Shown one piece after another: positions 34,932 to 44,794 of a DNA stretch of 64,000 nt. The stretch is from JBNGOQ01 sp050589645 (lineage in GTDB: Bacteria; Bacteroidota; Bacteroidia; Flavobacteriales; Flavobacteriaceae). A program made the position numbers and the translations under genes. Numbering within the stretch: position 1 is the stretch's first letter; every line of letters begins with the position of its first letter. The notes under the pieces were generated by a model. That model saw nothing but the letters and a program-made list of their open reading frames with translations, searched no databases and was not told the origin of the DNA. The stretch is from positions 744,001 to 808,000 of the forward strand of contig NZ_JBNGOQ010000002.1 in the NCBI RefSeq assembly GCF_050589645.1, given 5' to 3'.

Positions 34932-36344
34932 ATGGTCTCCTATATAAAATTAGGCAGCTTATTATGTTTCCTGCTTAGCGGTTTCTTTTTGCTCAGTTAT
35001 TTTAACGTTCACGAGGGAGCACGGAAGTCTGCTATATCCCCGGCAGTCACTACGGAAGACCAGCCGGCTACCCACTTTATCAATTTGGTGAGTACCGAGG
35101 ACGAAGGTAGCTTAAACAGCTCCTTCTCCTATATTGACAGAAATTGGGAAGCTTCCTATGAGCCCATGCTCTTGGAAACCTTCTACTTTAGTCAGAACCG
35201 AAAGATTTCCAATCGCCTGCGACATCTTCTGGAACGAAAGACGCAACAAGATTTCGGGTATGATTTTGATGCGTGGTTCCACTGGCTTTGGAACAAGGAA
35301 CCCCAGTATATGGATACTTACTATACTTTTAAAGCCAACCTACACCAGCTTCTGGACCCCAAGTTCAGAAAATACTTTTTAGACCGCGCACACCAAAGTA
35401 CCATACGTTTGGACGAAGTACGCTGGGGCGGGGTACCGCAGGATGGCATTCCACCTTTGCGGTCGCCCGAAATGATAACCGTTGACGAGGCGTCCTATCT
35501 ACGGGATAGCAATATTGTATTTGGTATCTCCGTAAACGGTGATGCCAGAGCTTATCCCAAAAGAATACTGGCCTGGCATGAAATGTTCGTGGACACGGTA
35601 GGCGATGTTCCCGTGGCGGGCGTATACTGCACCCTATGTGGTACGGTGATTTTGTACAAAACAGAGCATAATGGTATAAACCATCAATTGGGGACCAGTG
35701 GTTTCCTCTACCGTTCCAATAAGCTCATGTACGATAAGGCTACCCAGTCCCTCTGGAGCACCCTGGAAGGAGAACCGGCCATAGGTCCGCTGGTAGGAAA
35801 GGGTATCAAGCTAGATTACCTCAGTGTAGTTACCACCACTTGGGGCGAATGGAAAAAGAGACACCCTCAAACTACCGTGCTATCCCTGAATACGGGACAT
35901 CGTAGGGACTATGGTGAAGGTGTAGCCTATCAGGAATACTTTGCTACGGACGAACTCATGTTTACCGTACCCACCGTTGATAGGCGACTAAAGAACAAGG
36001 ATGAAATTCTTTCCGTACGTATGCCCGGCACGACCGACGAAAATCTGGCCATTTCCCATAAATTCCTGAAAAGAAACCCTGTGTACCATTCAAAGATCGG
36101 ATCGCTCAATTTTGTGGTATTCACCGATCGCACCGGCGCCCATAGAGTATACCATGCCAAGGAAAAGACATTTAATCGCTACGACGGTACAAGTACGGTA
36201 ACGGACAGTTCCGGGATTTCCTGGACCCTATCGGAAGAGAAAATGGTGGGCGAGACCGGGGAAGAATTACAACGTATTCCTACTCATAATGCTTTTTGGT
36301 TTGGTTATCATGCAGCGTTCCCTGATGCCAAATTGATTAGATAG
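34932..36344 (+). CDS. DUF3179 domain protein, membrane-anchored
   Basis: 470 residues. One hydrophobic helix at about 7-25 is a signal or anchor. From about 165 onward the DUF3179 pattern is clear: GDARAYPKRILAWHEMFVD, VAGVYCTLCGTVILY with a CxxC pair, LGTSGFLYRSNKLMYDKATQ, SLWSTLEGEPAIG. The first 150 residues are a helical region specific to this protein's subfamily. Function of DUF3179 is not established; the CxxC and His suggest a metal or redox site. Confidence 0.8.
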   Translation: MVSYIKLGSLLCFLLSGFFLLSYFNVHEGARKSAISPAVTTEDQPATHFINLVSTEDEGSLNSSFSYIDRNWEASYEPMLLETFYFSQNRKISNRLRHLLERKTQQDFGYDFDAWFHWLWNKEPQYMDTYYTFKANLHQLLDPKFRKYFLDRAHQSTIRLDEVRWGGVPQDGIPPLRSPEMITVDEASYLRDSNIVFGISVNGDARAYPKRILAWHEMFVDTVGDVPVAGVYCTLCGTVILYKTEHNGINHQLGTSGFLYRSNKLMYDKATQSLWSTLEGEPAIGPLVGKGIKLDYLSVVTTTWGEWKKRHPQTTVLSLNTGHRRDYGEGVAYQEYFATDELMFTVPTVDRRLKNKDEILSVRMPGTTDENLAISHKFLKRNPVYHSKIGSLNFVVFTDRTGAHRVYHAKEKTFNRYDGTSTVTDSSGISWTLSEEKMVGETGEELQRIPTHNAFWFGYHAAFPDAKLIR

Positions 36345-36365
36345 GATTGCTATGAGGAAGGAGAG

Positions 36366-36394
36366 CCCCATCTACTATGTAGGTGGGGTTTTTT
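36366..36394 (+). terminator. Hairpin with T-run after the DUF3179 gene
   Basis: CCCCATCTAC (36366-36375) pairs with GTAGGTGGGG (36379-36388), with one T-G pair, and is followed by six T. It ends the plus-strand gene and lies just before the converging lpd gene. Confidence 0.8.
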
Positions 36395-36412
36395 GTTTTA
36401 GATCAGTATTTC

Positions 36413-37819
36413 CTAAATATGTATGGGTCGGTTCTCGGTAGCGGCCAAAGCAGCTTCCTTTACCGCCTCTGCATAGGTAGGGTGTGCATGGCTCATCCTG
36501 GCGATGTCCTCGGCAGAGGCACGGAATTCCATGGCAGTGACCCCCTCTGTAATCAGGTCGGCACATCTTGCGCCGATCATATGTACGCCAAGGACCTCAT
36601 CGGTCTTTGCATCGGCCAGTATTTTGACAAAACCATCGATATCCATACTGGCTCTAGCGCGCCCCAAAGCACGCATAGGAAACTGTCCCACTTTATAGAC
36701 CATACCTGCATCCTTTAATTCTTCCTCCGTTTTTCCAACGGCGGCCACTTCGGGCCAAGTATAGACCACGCCCGGAATCAAGTTATAGTCGATATGCGGC
36801 TTTTGGCCCGCCAGTATTTCGGCTACCATGGTACCTTCCTCCTCGGCCTTATGGGCCAACATGGCCCCACGTACCACATCGCCAATGGCATAGATATTGG
36901 GTACATTGGTCTGTAAATGGTCGTTGACCGCTACCCTGCCCTTGTCATCGAGCGCTACCCCTGCCGCATCGGCATTCAGCCCATCGGTATAGGGCCTGCG
37001 CCCTACAGACACCAGACAGTAATCGCCCGTAAAGGTCACCTCTTCACCCTTTTTGTTATCGGCCTTTACAATGACCTCCTTGCCCTTGCGCGTTACCGAT
37101 TTTACCTTATGGGCCAGATTAAATTTTACCTTCTGCTTTTTCATCACCTTCATCAACTCCTTGGAAAGCGCTGCGTCCATCCCGGGGATGATCCGGTCCA
37201 TAAACTCCACAACGGTCACCTCTGATCCCAGTCTTTTGTAGACCTGGCCCAGTTCCAGACCAATGACCCCGCCACCGATGACGATCATATGTTTAGGGAT
37301 TTCCTTGAGCTCCAAAGCTTCGGTAGAAGTGATGACACGTTCCTTGTCCAATTTGATAAAAGGTAGGCTCGAAGGTTTTGAACCTGTAGCAATGATGGTG
37401 TTTTTAGCTTCGATGGCTTCGGTCTTCCCATCCGATTTTTTTATAGTGATATGGGTAGCATCGGTAAAACTGCCCAGGCCCTCGAAAACATCAATTTTAT
37501 TCTTATCCATCAAAAACTGTATGCCCTTGGTGGTTTGATCTACCACCGCCTGCTTGCGGCCTATCATCTTTTCCAGGTTCACCTTCACCTCGCCCGGGAC
37601 CTCGATACCGTGATCCTCAAAGTGTTTGATTGCATCCTCATAATGGTGCGAGGAATCCAACAGGGCTTTCGATGGGATACAACCTACATTGAGGCAGGTA
37701 CCGCCCAGAGTGGCGTATTTTTCAATGATGGCTGTTTTCATTCCCAATTGCGCACAGCGAATGGCGGCAACATATCCTCCAGGACCCGATCCGATGATGG
37801 CTACGTCGTATTGACTCAT
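36413..37819 (-). CDS. lpdA: Dihydrolipoyl dehydrogenase
   Basis: 468 residues. FAD site IIGSGPGGYVAAIRCAQLG at 8-26, redox pair C42/C47 in GGTCLNVGCIPSK, NAD site VIGGGVIGLELG near 180, and the C-terminal catalytic His in HAHPTYAEAVKEA. It reoxidises the lipoyl groups of 2-oxo acid dehydrogenase and glycine cleavage complexes. It stands alone, so which complex it serves cannot be said. Confidence 0.95.
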   Translation of the reverse strand: MSQYDVAIIGSGPGGYVAAIRCAQLGMKTAIIEKYATLGGTCLNVGCIPSKALLDSSHHYEDAIKHFEDHGIEVPGEVKVNLEKMIGRKQAVVDQTTKGIQFLMDKNKIDVFEGLGSFTDATHITIKKSDGKTEAIEAKNTIIATGSKPSSLPFIKLDKERVITSTEALELKEIPKHMIVIGGGVIGLELGQVYKRLGSEVTVVEFMDRIIPGMDAALSKELMKVMKKQKVKFNLAHKVKSVTRKGKEVIVKADNKKGEEVTFTGDYCLVSVGRRPYTDGLNADAAGVALDDKGRVAVNDHLQTNVPNIYAIGDVVRGAMLAHKAEEEGTMVAEILAGQKPHIDYNLIPGVVYTWPEVAAVGKTEEELKDAGMVYKVGQFPMRALGRARASMDIDGFVKILADAKTDEVLGVHMIGARCADLITEGVTAMEFRASAEDIARMSHAHPTYAEAVKEAALAATENRPIHI

Positions 37820-37960
37820 AGTATATCTGTATTAATGAGAGATTTGAATTGCTCCAGTACAAAGCGAAATTAAGAAACAAAAGTACGAATGTTTTGCGGT
37901 TGGACAATATGAAAAACACAGGTCCCGATCCCTGCCCCGGGCTGTGTTGTGTACGGCCAT

Positions 37961-38422
37961 CTACACCTCGATACAGGTGTTGTATTTCACTTCATTGATG
38001 ACAAACGAACTCTGTGTACTTCCTATATTATTGATTGCAGTTAGCTTAGAGACCATAAAATCCCTATAGGCCTGCATGTCGCTCACGTAGATTTTTAGAA
38101 TATAGTCGTAGTCGCCGCTTATGTGATAACACTCGGCCACCTCCTCCAACTTAAGCACCTCCCGCTCAAATTGCAGCACAAATTCCTTGATGTGCTGTAC
38201 CAATTTAATATGGCAAAGAACCATGAAGGCCTTATTGACCTTCTGCTTGTCCACCAAAGCGACATATTTTGTGATCACGCCCGACTTTTCCAAACGCTTG
38301 ATGCGCTCATATACCGCGGTGGTAGACAGGTTAAGGTCGTTGGCGTAGGCCTTCGTGGTCCTTTTGCTATCGGTCTGTAATAGTCGTAAGAGTTCCCTAT
38401 CGGTAGTGTCGAACTTGATCAT
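37961..38422 (-). CDS. Lrp/AsnC-family transcriptional regulator
   Basis: 153 residues: N-terminal winged helix (DRELLRLLQTDSKRTTKAYA, TAVYERIKRLEKSGVI) and C-terminal RAM/AsnC domain (VAECYHISGDYDYILKIYV). It is divergent from a PLP-dependent Cys/Met-metabolism enzyme, with about 150 AT-rich bases between the genes. The regulation of that enzyme by an amino acid effector is the natural reading (inference). Confidence 0.92.
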   Translation of the reverse strand: MIKFDTTDRELLRLLQTDSKRTTKAYANDLNLSTTAVYERIKRLEKSGVITKYVALVDKQKVNKAFMVLCHIKLVQHIKEFVLQFEREVLKLEEVAECYHISGDYDYILKIYVSDMQAYRDFMVSKLTAINNIGSTQSSFVINEVKYNTCIEV

Positions 38423-38574
38423 GATATTTTTTCGTTAAAAACGGTGCTACTTCAGTGTATAATTATAATTTTACTATAAAGCTAACAAAATATAGATAAT
38501 TATTCGTCATTTTATGCATTATATTGATAATTGTCCTATTATGCTTTAGTTTTACTAGTCAAAAACCACATCCC

Positions 38575-39795
38575 ATGGAGCACAAGGCATCGGATCAAAT
38601 ACAAAACCTGCAATATTTTGGGGAGTTTGGAGGCATAAACCCTTCCATATCGGATTCCTCTACCTATACCTTTCTATCGGCAAAGACCATGTTCGATACT
38701 TTTGAGGGCAACACCGAAGGCTGCTATCTCTACAGCAGGCATTCTTCCCCTTCCAATCTATATCTTGGTGAGGCACTGGCGGCTTTGGAAGGCACGGAAA
38801 GTGCCAATGTATACGCCAGTGGCATGGGCGCCATAACGGCAGTGCTGATGCAATTGTGCAACGCAGGGGACCATCTGGTAAGCAGCCGTACCATTTATGG
38901 GGGTACTTACGCCTTTCTAAAGAACTTCATCAAAAAATTCGATGTCGATTCTTCCTTTGTGGATATTACGCAGCTCGAAGCGGTGGAAAAGGCCATCACG
39001 CCGCGGACCAAACTTATCTATTGCGAGGCGGTGAGCAATCCGCTCCTGGAAATCGCCGATATCCAGGCCATGGCGGCCCTGGCCAAAAAGCACGGCATTC
39101 CCCTGGTAGTGGACAATACCTTTTCTCCCCTATCCATCGCCCCGGCGCAATTAGGGGCCGATGTGGTCATCCATAGCCTGACCAAATTCATCAATGGCAG
39201 CAGCGATTGCGTGGCGGGCGCGGTCTGTGCCAGTACCGATTTTTGCCTATCGCTCAAAGACGTGAACCAGGGTGCCGGCATGTTGTTGGGGAGTACGCTG
39301 GACAGCCTAAGGGCGGCCTCGATCCTCAAGAACATGCGCACCCTCCATATCCGCATAAAAAAACACAGTGAAAATGCATTGTACCTGGCAAAAAACTTTG
39401 AAAAGGACGGACTCCGGGTAGTTTATCCCGGACTGCCTTCCCATCCCGGTTTTCAACCTATGAGAACGCAAATGAATCCAGAATACGGTTTTGGCGGCAT
39501 CATGACCGTGGACGTGGGGTCATTGGAAAAGGCCAATGCCCTGATGGAATTGATGCAACAAAGACGTTTGGGCTATTTGGCCGTAAGCCTTGGTTTTTAT
39601 AAAACACTGTTCAGCGCCCCGGGCACCTCTACCTCTTCCGAAATACCACTTCATGAACAACAGGCCATGGGCCTTTCCGATGGCCTTATACGTTTCTCTA
39701 TAGGCTTGGACAACAATGTGGAGCGGACTTACCAAATGATGAAAAGCTGTATGCAGGAACTTGGCATCCTTGAGGCAAGGGAAATGTGCATTTAG
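38575..39795 (+). CDS. Cys/Met metabolism PLP-dependent lyase, methionine gamma-lyase-like
   Basis: 406 residues from the ATG at 38575; an upstream in-frame start at 38524 gives a poor extension. PLP lysine K204 in SLTKFINGSS, the phosphate-binding YSRHSSPS block and VDNTFSP are as in the gamma family. At the position where methionine gamma-lyases carry an active-site Cys (YGCT), this protein has Gly (YGGT, about G110), as in cystathionine gamma-synthases and lyases. The exact reaction is therefore open. A Lrp-type regulator is divergent and an NhaC antiporter follows. Confidence 0.8.
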   Translation: MEHKASDQIQNLQYFGEFGGINPSISDSSTYTFLSAKTMFDTFEGNTEGCYLYSRHSSPSNLYLGEALAALEGTESANVYASGMGAITAVLMQLCNAGDHLVSSRTIYGGTYAFLKNFIKKFDVDSSFVDITQLEAVEKAITPRTKLIYCEAVSNPLLEIADIQAMAALAKKHGIPLVVDNTFSPLSIAPAQLGADVVIHSLTKFINGSSDCVAGAVCASTDFCLSLKDVNQGAGMLLGSTLDSLRAASILKNMRTLHIRIKKHSENALYLAKNFEKDGLRVVYPGLPSHPGFQPMRTQMNPEYGFGGIMTVDVGSLEKANALMELMQQRRLGYLAVSLGFYKTLFSAPGTSTSSEIPLHEQQAMGLSDGLIRFSIGLDNNVERTYQMMKSCMQELGILEAREMCI

Positions 39796-39856
39796 GTAAA
39801 GGTTTGCAGAACCGTCACCAAAATCGTAATATTACGAGCAAACTAATCCAGACTTC

Positions 39857-41350
39857 ATGCACAGTAAAAAACCTGACGCCCATAGACAGAATGAAAAAAT
39901 TGTAGAAAATAAGGAACTGAATATCTGGGAAGCGCTGATTCCCGTAATTGCCCTGGTGGGCATGTTAGCCTATAATGTCTATGTTTTTGGGGACGATGCC
40001 CTAAGTGGGTCCAATCAGTTTATTTTATTGCTGGGCGGAGCCGTTGCGGCGATCGTGGGCTTTTTCAACAAGGTATCTTACAAACAAATGTTGGCCGAGG
40101 TAGCGGAGAACGTAAAATCTACCTCCGGTGCGCTGCTTATTTTGTTGATGGTTGGTGCCTTATCGGGTACCTGGTTGGTCAGTGGCATCATACCTGCTAT
40201 GATCTATTACGGCCTACAGATACTGAATCCCACGATTTTTCTGGCAGCCTGTGTGGTTATCTGTGCCATCATTTCCATTGCCACGGGAAGTTCCTGGACC
40301 ACAGCGGCCACGGTAGGGATAGCCTTGGTAGGAATAGGCGATGCCCTGGGGATATCCTTGGGAATGACCGCGGGAGCCGTATTGTCAGGCGCATACTTTG
40401 GGGATAAACTTTCGCCTCTGAGCGATACTACCAATCTGGCGCCGGCCATGGCGGGCGGGGAACTGTTCAGCCATATCCGGTACATGACCATGACCACCGT
40501 ACCCACCATCCTGGTTACGCTCGTGGTGTTTATCATTATCGGTTTTACCCTTGATACTTCGGGCACTGCGGATACGGCGGCCATCTTAAGTTCTATAGAC
40601 AATACTTTTAATATTAATGGGTGGTTGTTCCTAGTGCCCCTGGCGGTCATCTTTATGATCGTAAAAAAAGCCCCTCCTTTATTGGCTTTGTTAATAGGAA
40701 CACTTATGGGCGGGGTGTTCGCATTAATTTTCCAGCCCGGGATCGTAGCAGGCATAGCAGGGGCAAGTCAGCTGAATTTCGAATCTGCCTACAAGGGAAT
40801 TCTCAATGCCATTACCGTAAAAACCTCCATTGCCACTGAAAATGCCGCTTTGAACGATCTGTTCTCCTCCAAGGGAATGGCCGGTATGCTGGGCACTATC
40901 TGGTTGATCATTTGTGCCATGGTCTTTGGTGGCATCATGGACGGTATCGGAGCCTTGTCCCGGATTACCAAATCGCTGTTGAGCATGGCCAAGACCACTT
41001 TTGGCCTTTTCGCCAGCACCGTGGGCAGCTGTTTGGCCTTGAACGTTACCGCATCGGACCAGTATTTGGCCATTGTAGTGCCCGGAAAGATGTTTTCCAA
41101 GGCGTACGCCGATAGGGGCCTGGCCCCGGAAAATTTGAGTCGTACCCTAGAGGACTCGGGTACCGTGACCTCGGTACTGGTACCTTGGAACACCTGTGGT
41201 GCATACCATAGCGGTGTTTTGGGCGTAAGCGTTGGCGAGTATTTCTTTTATGCCATCTTCAATTGGCTCAGCCCTATGATGACCCTTCTGTTTGCCGCTT
41301 TTCATATTAAAATTAAGCAGTTGGTCGCTACTCCCGAGCCCGTGCAATAG
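39857..41350 (+). CDS. nhaC: NhaC-family Na+/H+ antiporter
   Basis: 497 residues with about twelve membrane helices. It shows the NhaC signatures: GSSWTTAATVGIAL, AVLSGAYFGDKLSPLSDTT, and the C-terminal TASDQYLAIVVPGKMF and GTVTSVLVPWNTCG. It lies 61 nt after the PLP lyase gene. Some NhaC-like carriers exchange organic acids (such as MleN), so export of a keto acid or amine product of the lyase is possible (inference). Confidence 0.88.
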   Translation: MHSKKPDAHRQNEKIVENKELNIWEALIPVIALVGMLAYNVYVFGDDALSGSNQFILLLGGAVAAIVGFFNKVSYKQMLAEVAENVKSTSGALLILLMVGALSGTWLVSGIIPAMIYYGLQILNPTIFLAACVVICAIISIATGSSWTTAATVGIALVGIGDALGISLGMTAGAVLSGAYFGDKLSPLSDTTNLAPAMAGGELFSHIRYMTMTTVPTILVTLVVFIIIGFTLDTSGTADTAAILSSIDNTFNINGWLFLVPLAVIFMIVKKAPPLLALLIGTLMGGVFALIFQPGIVAGIAGASQLNFESAYKGILNAITVKTSIATENAALNDLFSSKGMAGMLGTIWLIICAMVFGGIMDGIGALSRITKSLLSMAKTTFGLFASTVGSCLALNVTASDQYLAIVVPGKMFSKAYADRGLAPENLSRTLEDSGTVTSVLVPWNTCGAYHSGVLGVSVGEYFFYAIFNWLSPMMTLLFAAFHIKIKQLVATPEPVQ

Positions 41351-41495
41351 CACTACCGCAAAAGGATGTTCAAAATTCGCTGGGGCTTTGATTCAAAAGA
41401 ATTCCATAAAACCTACCGACCCATATTTTCTGTCAAAATTCCTTACGTATCAGGGAGATATTTTATAATTTCACAGCGAATTTAAAACTAGAGAA

Positions 41496-42002
41496 ATGGC
41501 TACCGTAACATTAAAAGGAAACAACATACATACGCTGGGAAATCTACCGGAAACGGGAAGCAAAGCCCAGGATTTCACCATGACCAAAGTAGATCTTTCA
41601 CCCGCTACCCTATCAGATTACAGCGGGCAAAAAATTGTCTTGAACATCTTTCCCAGTATCGATACCGGGACATGCGCCCAATCGGTACGTCAGTTTAACC
41701 AAGAAGCGGCAGAATTGGAAAATACCAAAGTACTGTGTATCTCCAAAGACCTGCCCTTTGCCCAAGCCCGTTTTTGTGGAGCCGAGGGTATTGCCAATGT
41801 AGAAATGCTGTCCGATTTCCGGGATGGGAACTTTGGAAAGACCTATGCCGTGGAGTTTACGGACGGCCCCTTACAAACGCTACTTTCCAGGGCCGTGGTG
41901 GTGCTCAATGAAAACGGCGAGGTCGTGTATACCGAACAGGTCCCTGAGACCGTGGACGAACCCAATTACAAAGCAGCTCTTGAAGCCTTAATGGATGCCT
42001 AA
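41496..42002 (+). CDS. tpx: Thiol peroxidase
   Basis: 168 residues. Peroxidatic Cys60 in DTGTCAQSVRQFN and resolving Cys94 in ARFCGAEG make an atypical 2-Cys peroxiredoxin of Tpx type. It reduces hydroperoxides with thioredoxin. It overlaps dgkA by 8 nt (the ATGCC of dgkA lies inside the last codons). The stretch before it, ATAATTTCAC, is one mismatch from a TAnnTTTG box. Confidence 0.94.
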   Translation: MATVTLKGNNIHTLGNLPETGSKAQDFTMTKVDLSPATLSDYSGQKIVLNIFPSIDTGTCAQSVRQFNQEAAELENTKVLCISKDLPFAQARFCGAEGIANVEMLSDFRDGNFGKTYAVEFTDGPLQTLLSRAVVVLNENGEVVYTEQVPETVDEPNYKAALEALMDA

Positions 42003-42360
42003 GGAAGGGTTTTTGCAGAATAGGATCCGCGGTGTGGGCTATGCCCTGCGCGGTGCTTGGCTCCTAATCCGGACCGAGGGCAGTATCCAGATCCAAATGG
42101 TCATTGCGCTCCTGGTTACCGGAGCAGGATTTTACTTTGACATCTCCCCTACCGAATGGATCTTGCAGCTCTTTGCCATTGCCATGGTACTGGGTATAGA
42201 GGGCCTCAATACGGCCATTGAGAAGATTGCCGACTATGTACAGCCCGAGTTTGACCATAAGATCGGCTTTATCAAGGACATCTCTGCGGGAGCGGTTATG
42301 TTGGTGTCCATAGCCGCCTCAATTATCGGGTTGATCATTTATCTTCCCAAAATTTTTTAA
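41995..42360 (+). CDS. dgkA: Diacylglycerol/undecaprenol kinase family protein
   Basis: 121 residues with three membrane helices. The signature EGLNTAIEKIADYV with the catalytic Glu residues, and the amphipathic N-terminus (GVGYALRGAWLLIRTE), match the small integral-membrane DgkA family. It phosphorylates diacylglycerol or, in many bacteria, undecaprenol; which one applies here is not visible. It starts within the tpx gene. Confidence 0.9.
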   Translation: MPKEGFLQNRIRGVGYALRGAWLLIRTEGSIQIQMVIALLVTGAGFYFDISPTEWILQLFAIAMVLGIEGLNTAIEKIADYVQPEFDHKIGFIKDISAGAVMLVSIAASIIGLIIYLPKIF

Positions 42361-42386
42361 AATTAGCATAGGACCGGCTTCCTTTG

Positions 42387-42394
42387 TAAATTTG
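42387..42394 (+). promoter_or_regulatory. Candidate TAnnTTTG promoter box for ftsK
   Basis: TAAATTTG, a full match, ends 29 nt before the ftsK ATG at 42424. No TTG at the -33 position is evident. Confidence 0.45.
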
Positions 42395-42423
42395 TATTTT
42401 AGCCCCAAATAATTCGTGTTTTA

Positions 42424-44787
42424 ATGGCAAAAAAGCGAAAAAGATCAAAACCTACGACTGCTAAAAAAAAGACGGGCCTTAGGTTTTCCAAACAGAATAA
42501 AATTATATTGGGAAGCCTCCTGATATTCTTTAGTATGGCCTTGTTTTTTTCCTTTGCCTCCTACTATTTTACCTGGCAGGCCGATCAAAGTCTGTTGACC
42601 GAATTTGCCGATCGCAATGAACAGGCCAAGAATTTACTGAATAAATTCGGAGCCAGTGTAAGCCATTTTTTCATGTACAAAGGCTTTGGAGTGGCCTCCC
42701 TGATTTTTCCCGTCCTCCTGTGCATTACCGGACTTTATCTCTTTTTAAGCCTGGTCAGAAAAGGCCTGCTGAGCGTCTGGATATGGGGCTTGGTATTCGT
42801 GTTATGGATATCGATAAGCTTTGGTTTTTTTGCTGAAAGTCGCCCCCTCCTAGGTGGACTCATCGGCTATGAAATGAACGACTTTTTACAGGACTATATT
42901 GGGAAGATAGGGGTCTTTTTGCTGCTACTTTTTGGTTTTACCATTATCTTGGTACGATTGTTCGGGTTTTCGCCCGAGAGCATTGGCAGTTATTTCGCCA
43001 AAAAGAAGGCTTCCGTGGCAGCCGACTTTAAAGGGACCGTACGTTCTACCAAGGAATTGGTACTGGACACTGAGGATGAGTCGCCCATCGTGGTGGACAC
43101 CTATACCCACAAGGAGGATATTCCCATTTTGGAAAAAGAAATCGACCCTGAATTGGAATTAAAGCTTACCGACACTCCAAAGTCTTCCGCTCCGGATATT
43201 ACTATGGAAGTGAAAAAAATCACTGAGGAAAAAGAGGTGAAGCCTACCAAAGCAGCCCAATTGGTCAAGGATTTTGGTGAGTTTGACCCTACTTTGGAAC
43301 TGGGCAACTACAAATTCCCGCCCATAGAACTGCTCGATCAGCACGGGTCGGCCGGCGGCATTACCATCAACCAGGAAGAACTGGAAGAAAACAAGAATAA
43401 AATTGTTGGTACCCTTAAGAACTACAAAATAGGCATCGCCCAAATAAAAGCGACCATTGGACCCACGGTTACCCTATACGAAATTGTTCCGGAAGCGGGC
43501 ATTCGCATCTCCAAAATAAAAAATCTAGAGGACGATATTGCACTATCCCTCGCCGCCCTGGGCATTAGAATCATTGCCCCTATCCCGGGCAAGGGTACCA
43601 TAGGGATAGAAGTGCCCAACAAAAATGCGACCATCGTTTCCATGCGCTCCGTCATAGCCTCCAAGAAATTCCAAAATGCGGAAATGCAACTGCCCATTGC
43701 CTTCGGAAAGACAATCAGCAATGAGACCTTTGTAGTGGATTTGGCCAAAATGCCCCACTTGCTTATGGCAGGGGCCACTGGGCAAGGTAAATCCGTGGGC
43801 TTGAATGCGGTATTGACCTCTTTGCTCTATAAGAAGCATCCGGCGGAGGTAAAGTTTATCCTGGTAGATCCCAAAAAGGTAGAACTTACCCTCTACAACA
43901 AGATTGAACGCCATTACCTGGCCAAATTGCCGGATTCCGAGGATGCCATCATAACGGACAATACCAAGGTCATCCACACCTTAAACTCGCTCTGTATTGA
44001 AATGGACAACAGGTACGAGCTGTTGAAACTGGCCATGGTGCGAAATATCAAGGAGTACAACACCAAGTTCAAGGCCAGGAAATTGAATCCGAACGATGGG
44101 CATATGTTTTTACCCTATATCGTACTTGTGATCGATGAGTTCGCCGATCTGATCATGACGGCGGGCAAGGAAGTGGAAACCCCTATTGCCCGATTGGCAC
44201 AATTGGCACGGGCCATAGGCATTCATTTGATTATTGCCACACAACGGCCTTCGGTCAATGTGATTACCGGTATCATAAAGGCCAACTTCCCTGCGCGAAT
44301 CGCCTTCCGGGTGACCTCCAAGATCGATTCCAGGACCATTTTGGATACCCAAGGGGCCGATCAGTTGATCGGTAGGGGGGACATGCTCTTTACCCAGGGC
44401 AATGATGTTACCCGTTTACAATGTGCCTTTGTGGACACACCGGAAGTAGCCAAGATCACAGAATACATAGGGTCCCAAAGGGCCTATCCGGAAGCGCATC
44501 TGCTTCCCGAATACGTAGGTGAGGATTCTGGCACAAGTATTGATTATGAGATATCCGAAAGGGATGCCATGTTCCGGGAGGCAGCGGAAGTCATTGTGAT
44601 GGCACAACAAGGTTCGGCCTCCTTGATACAGCGAAAGTTGAAATTGGGCTATAACCGTGCCGGAAGGATTATTGATCAGTTGGAAGCTGCTGGTATTGTA
44701 GGTCCCTTTGAGGGCAGTAAGGCCCGGCAGGTGCTGGTGACCGATATGGTTGCCCTGGATCAATTATTGAACAACGAATTAAAATAA
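42424..44787 (+). CDS. ftsK: DNA translocase FtsK/SpoIIIE
   Basis: 787 residues. A basic N-terminus and four or five membrane helices (about 20-180), an acidic linker, the alpha domain (YKIGIAQIKATIGPTVTLYEI), the beta RecA-like motor with Walker A GATGQGKS (450-457) and Walker B YIVLVIDEFADL, and the C-terminal gamma winged helix (LKLGYNRAGRIIDQLEAAGIVGP, about 738-760) that reads KOPS-type sites. It moves DNA at the septum during chromosome segregation. The genes downstream (lolA, lptF/G, ribB) are on the same strand with small gaps. Confidence 0.95.
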   Translation: MAKKRKRSKPTTAKKKTGLRFSKQNKIILGSLLIFFSMALFFSFASYYFTWQADQSLLTEFADRNEQAKNLLNKFGASVSHFFMYKGFGVASLIFPVLLCITGLYLFLSLVRKGLLSVWIWGLVFVLWISISFGFFAESRPLLGGLIGYEMNDFLQDYIGKIGVFLLLLFGFTIILVRLFGFSPESIGSYFAKKKASVAADFKGTVRSTKELVLDTEDESPIVVDTYTHKEDIPILEKEIDPELELKLTDTPKSSAPDITMEVKKITEEKEVKPTKAAQLVKDFGEFDPTLELGNYKFPPIELLDQHGSAGGITINQEELEENKNKIVGTLKNYKIGIAQIKATIGPTVTLYEIVPEAGIRISKIKNLEDDIALSLAALGIRIIAPIPGKGTIGIEVPNKNATIVSMRSVIASKKFQNAEMQLPIAFGKTISNETFVVDLAKMPHLLMAGATGQGKSVGLNAVLTSLLYKKHPAEVKFILVDPKKVELTLYNKIERHYLAKLPDSEDAIITDNTKVIHTLNSLCIEMDNRYELLKLAMVRNIKEYNTKFKARKLNPNDGHMFLPYIVLVIDEFADLIMTAGKEVETPIARLAQLARAIGIHLIIATQRPSVNVITGIIKANFPARIAFRVTSKIDSRTILDTQGADQLIGRGDMLFTQGNDVTRLQCAFVDTPEVAKITEYIGSQRAYPEAHLLPEYVGEDSGTSIDYEISERDAMFREAAEVIVMAQQGSASLIQRKLKLGYNRAGRIIDQLEAAGIVGPFEGSKARQVLVTDMVALDQLLNNELK

Positions 44788-44794
44788 ACACAAC

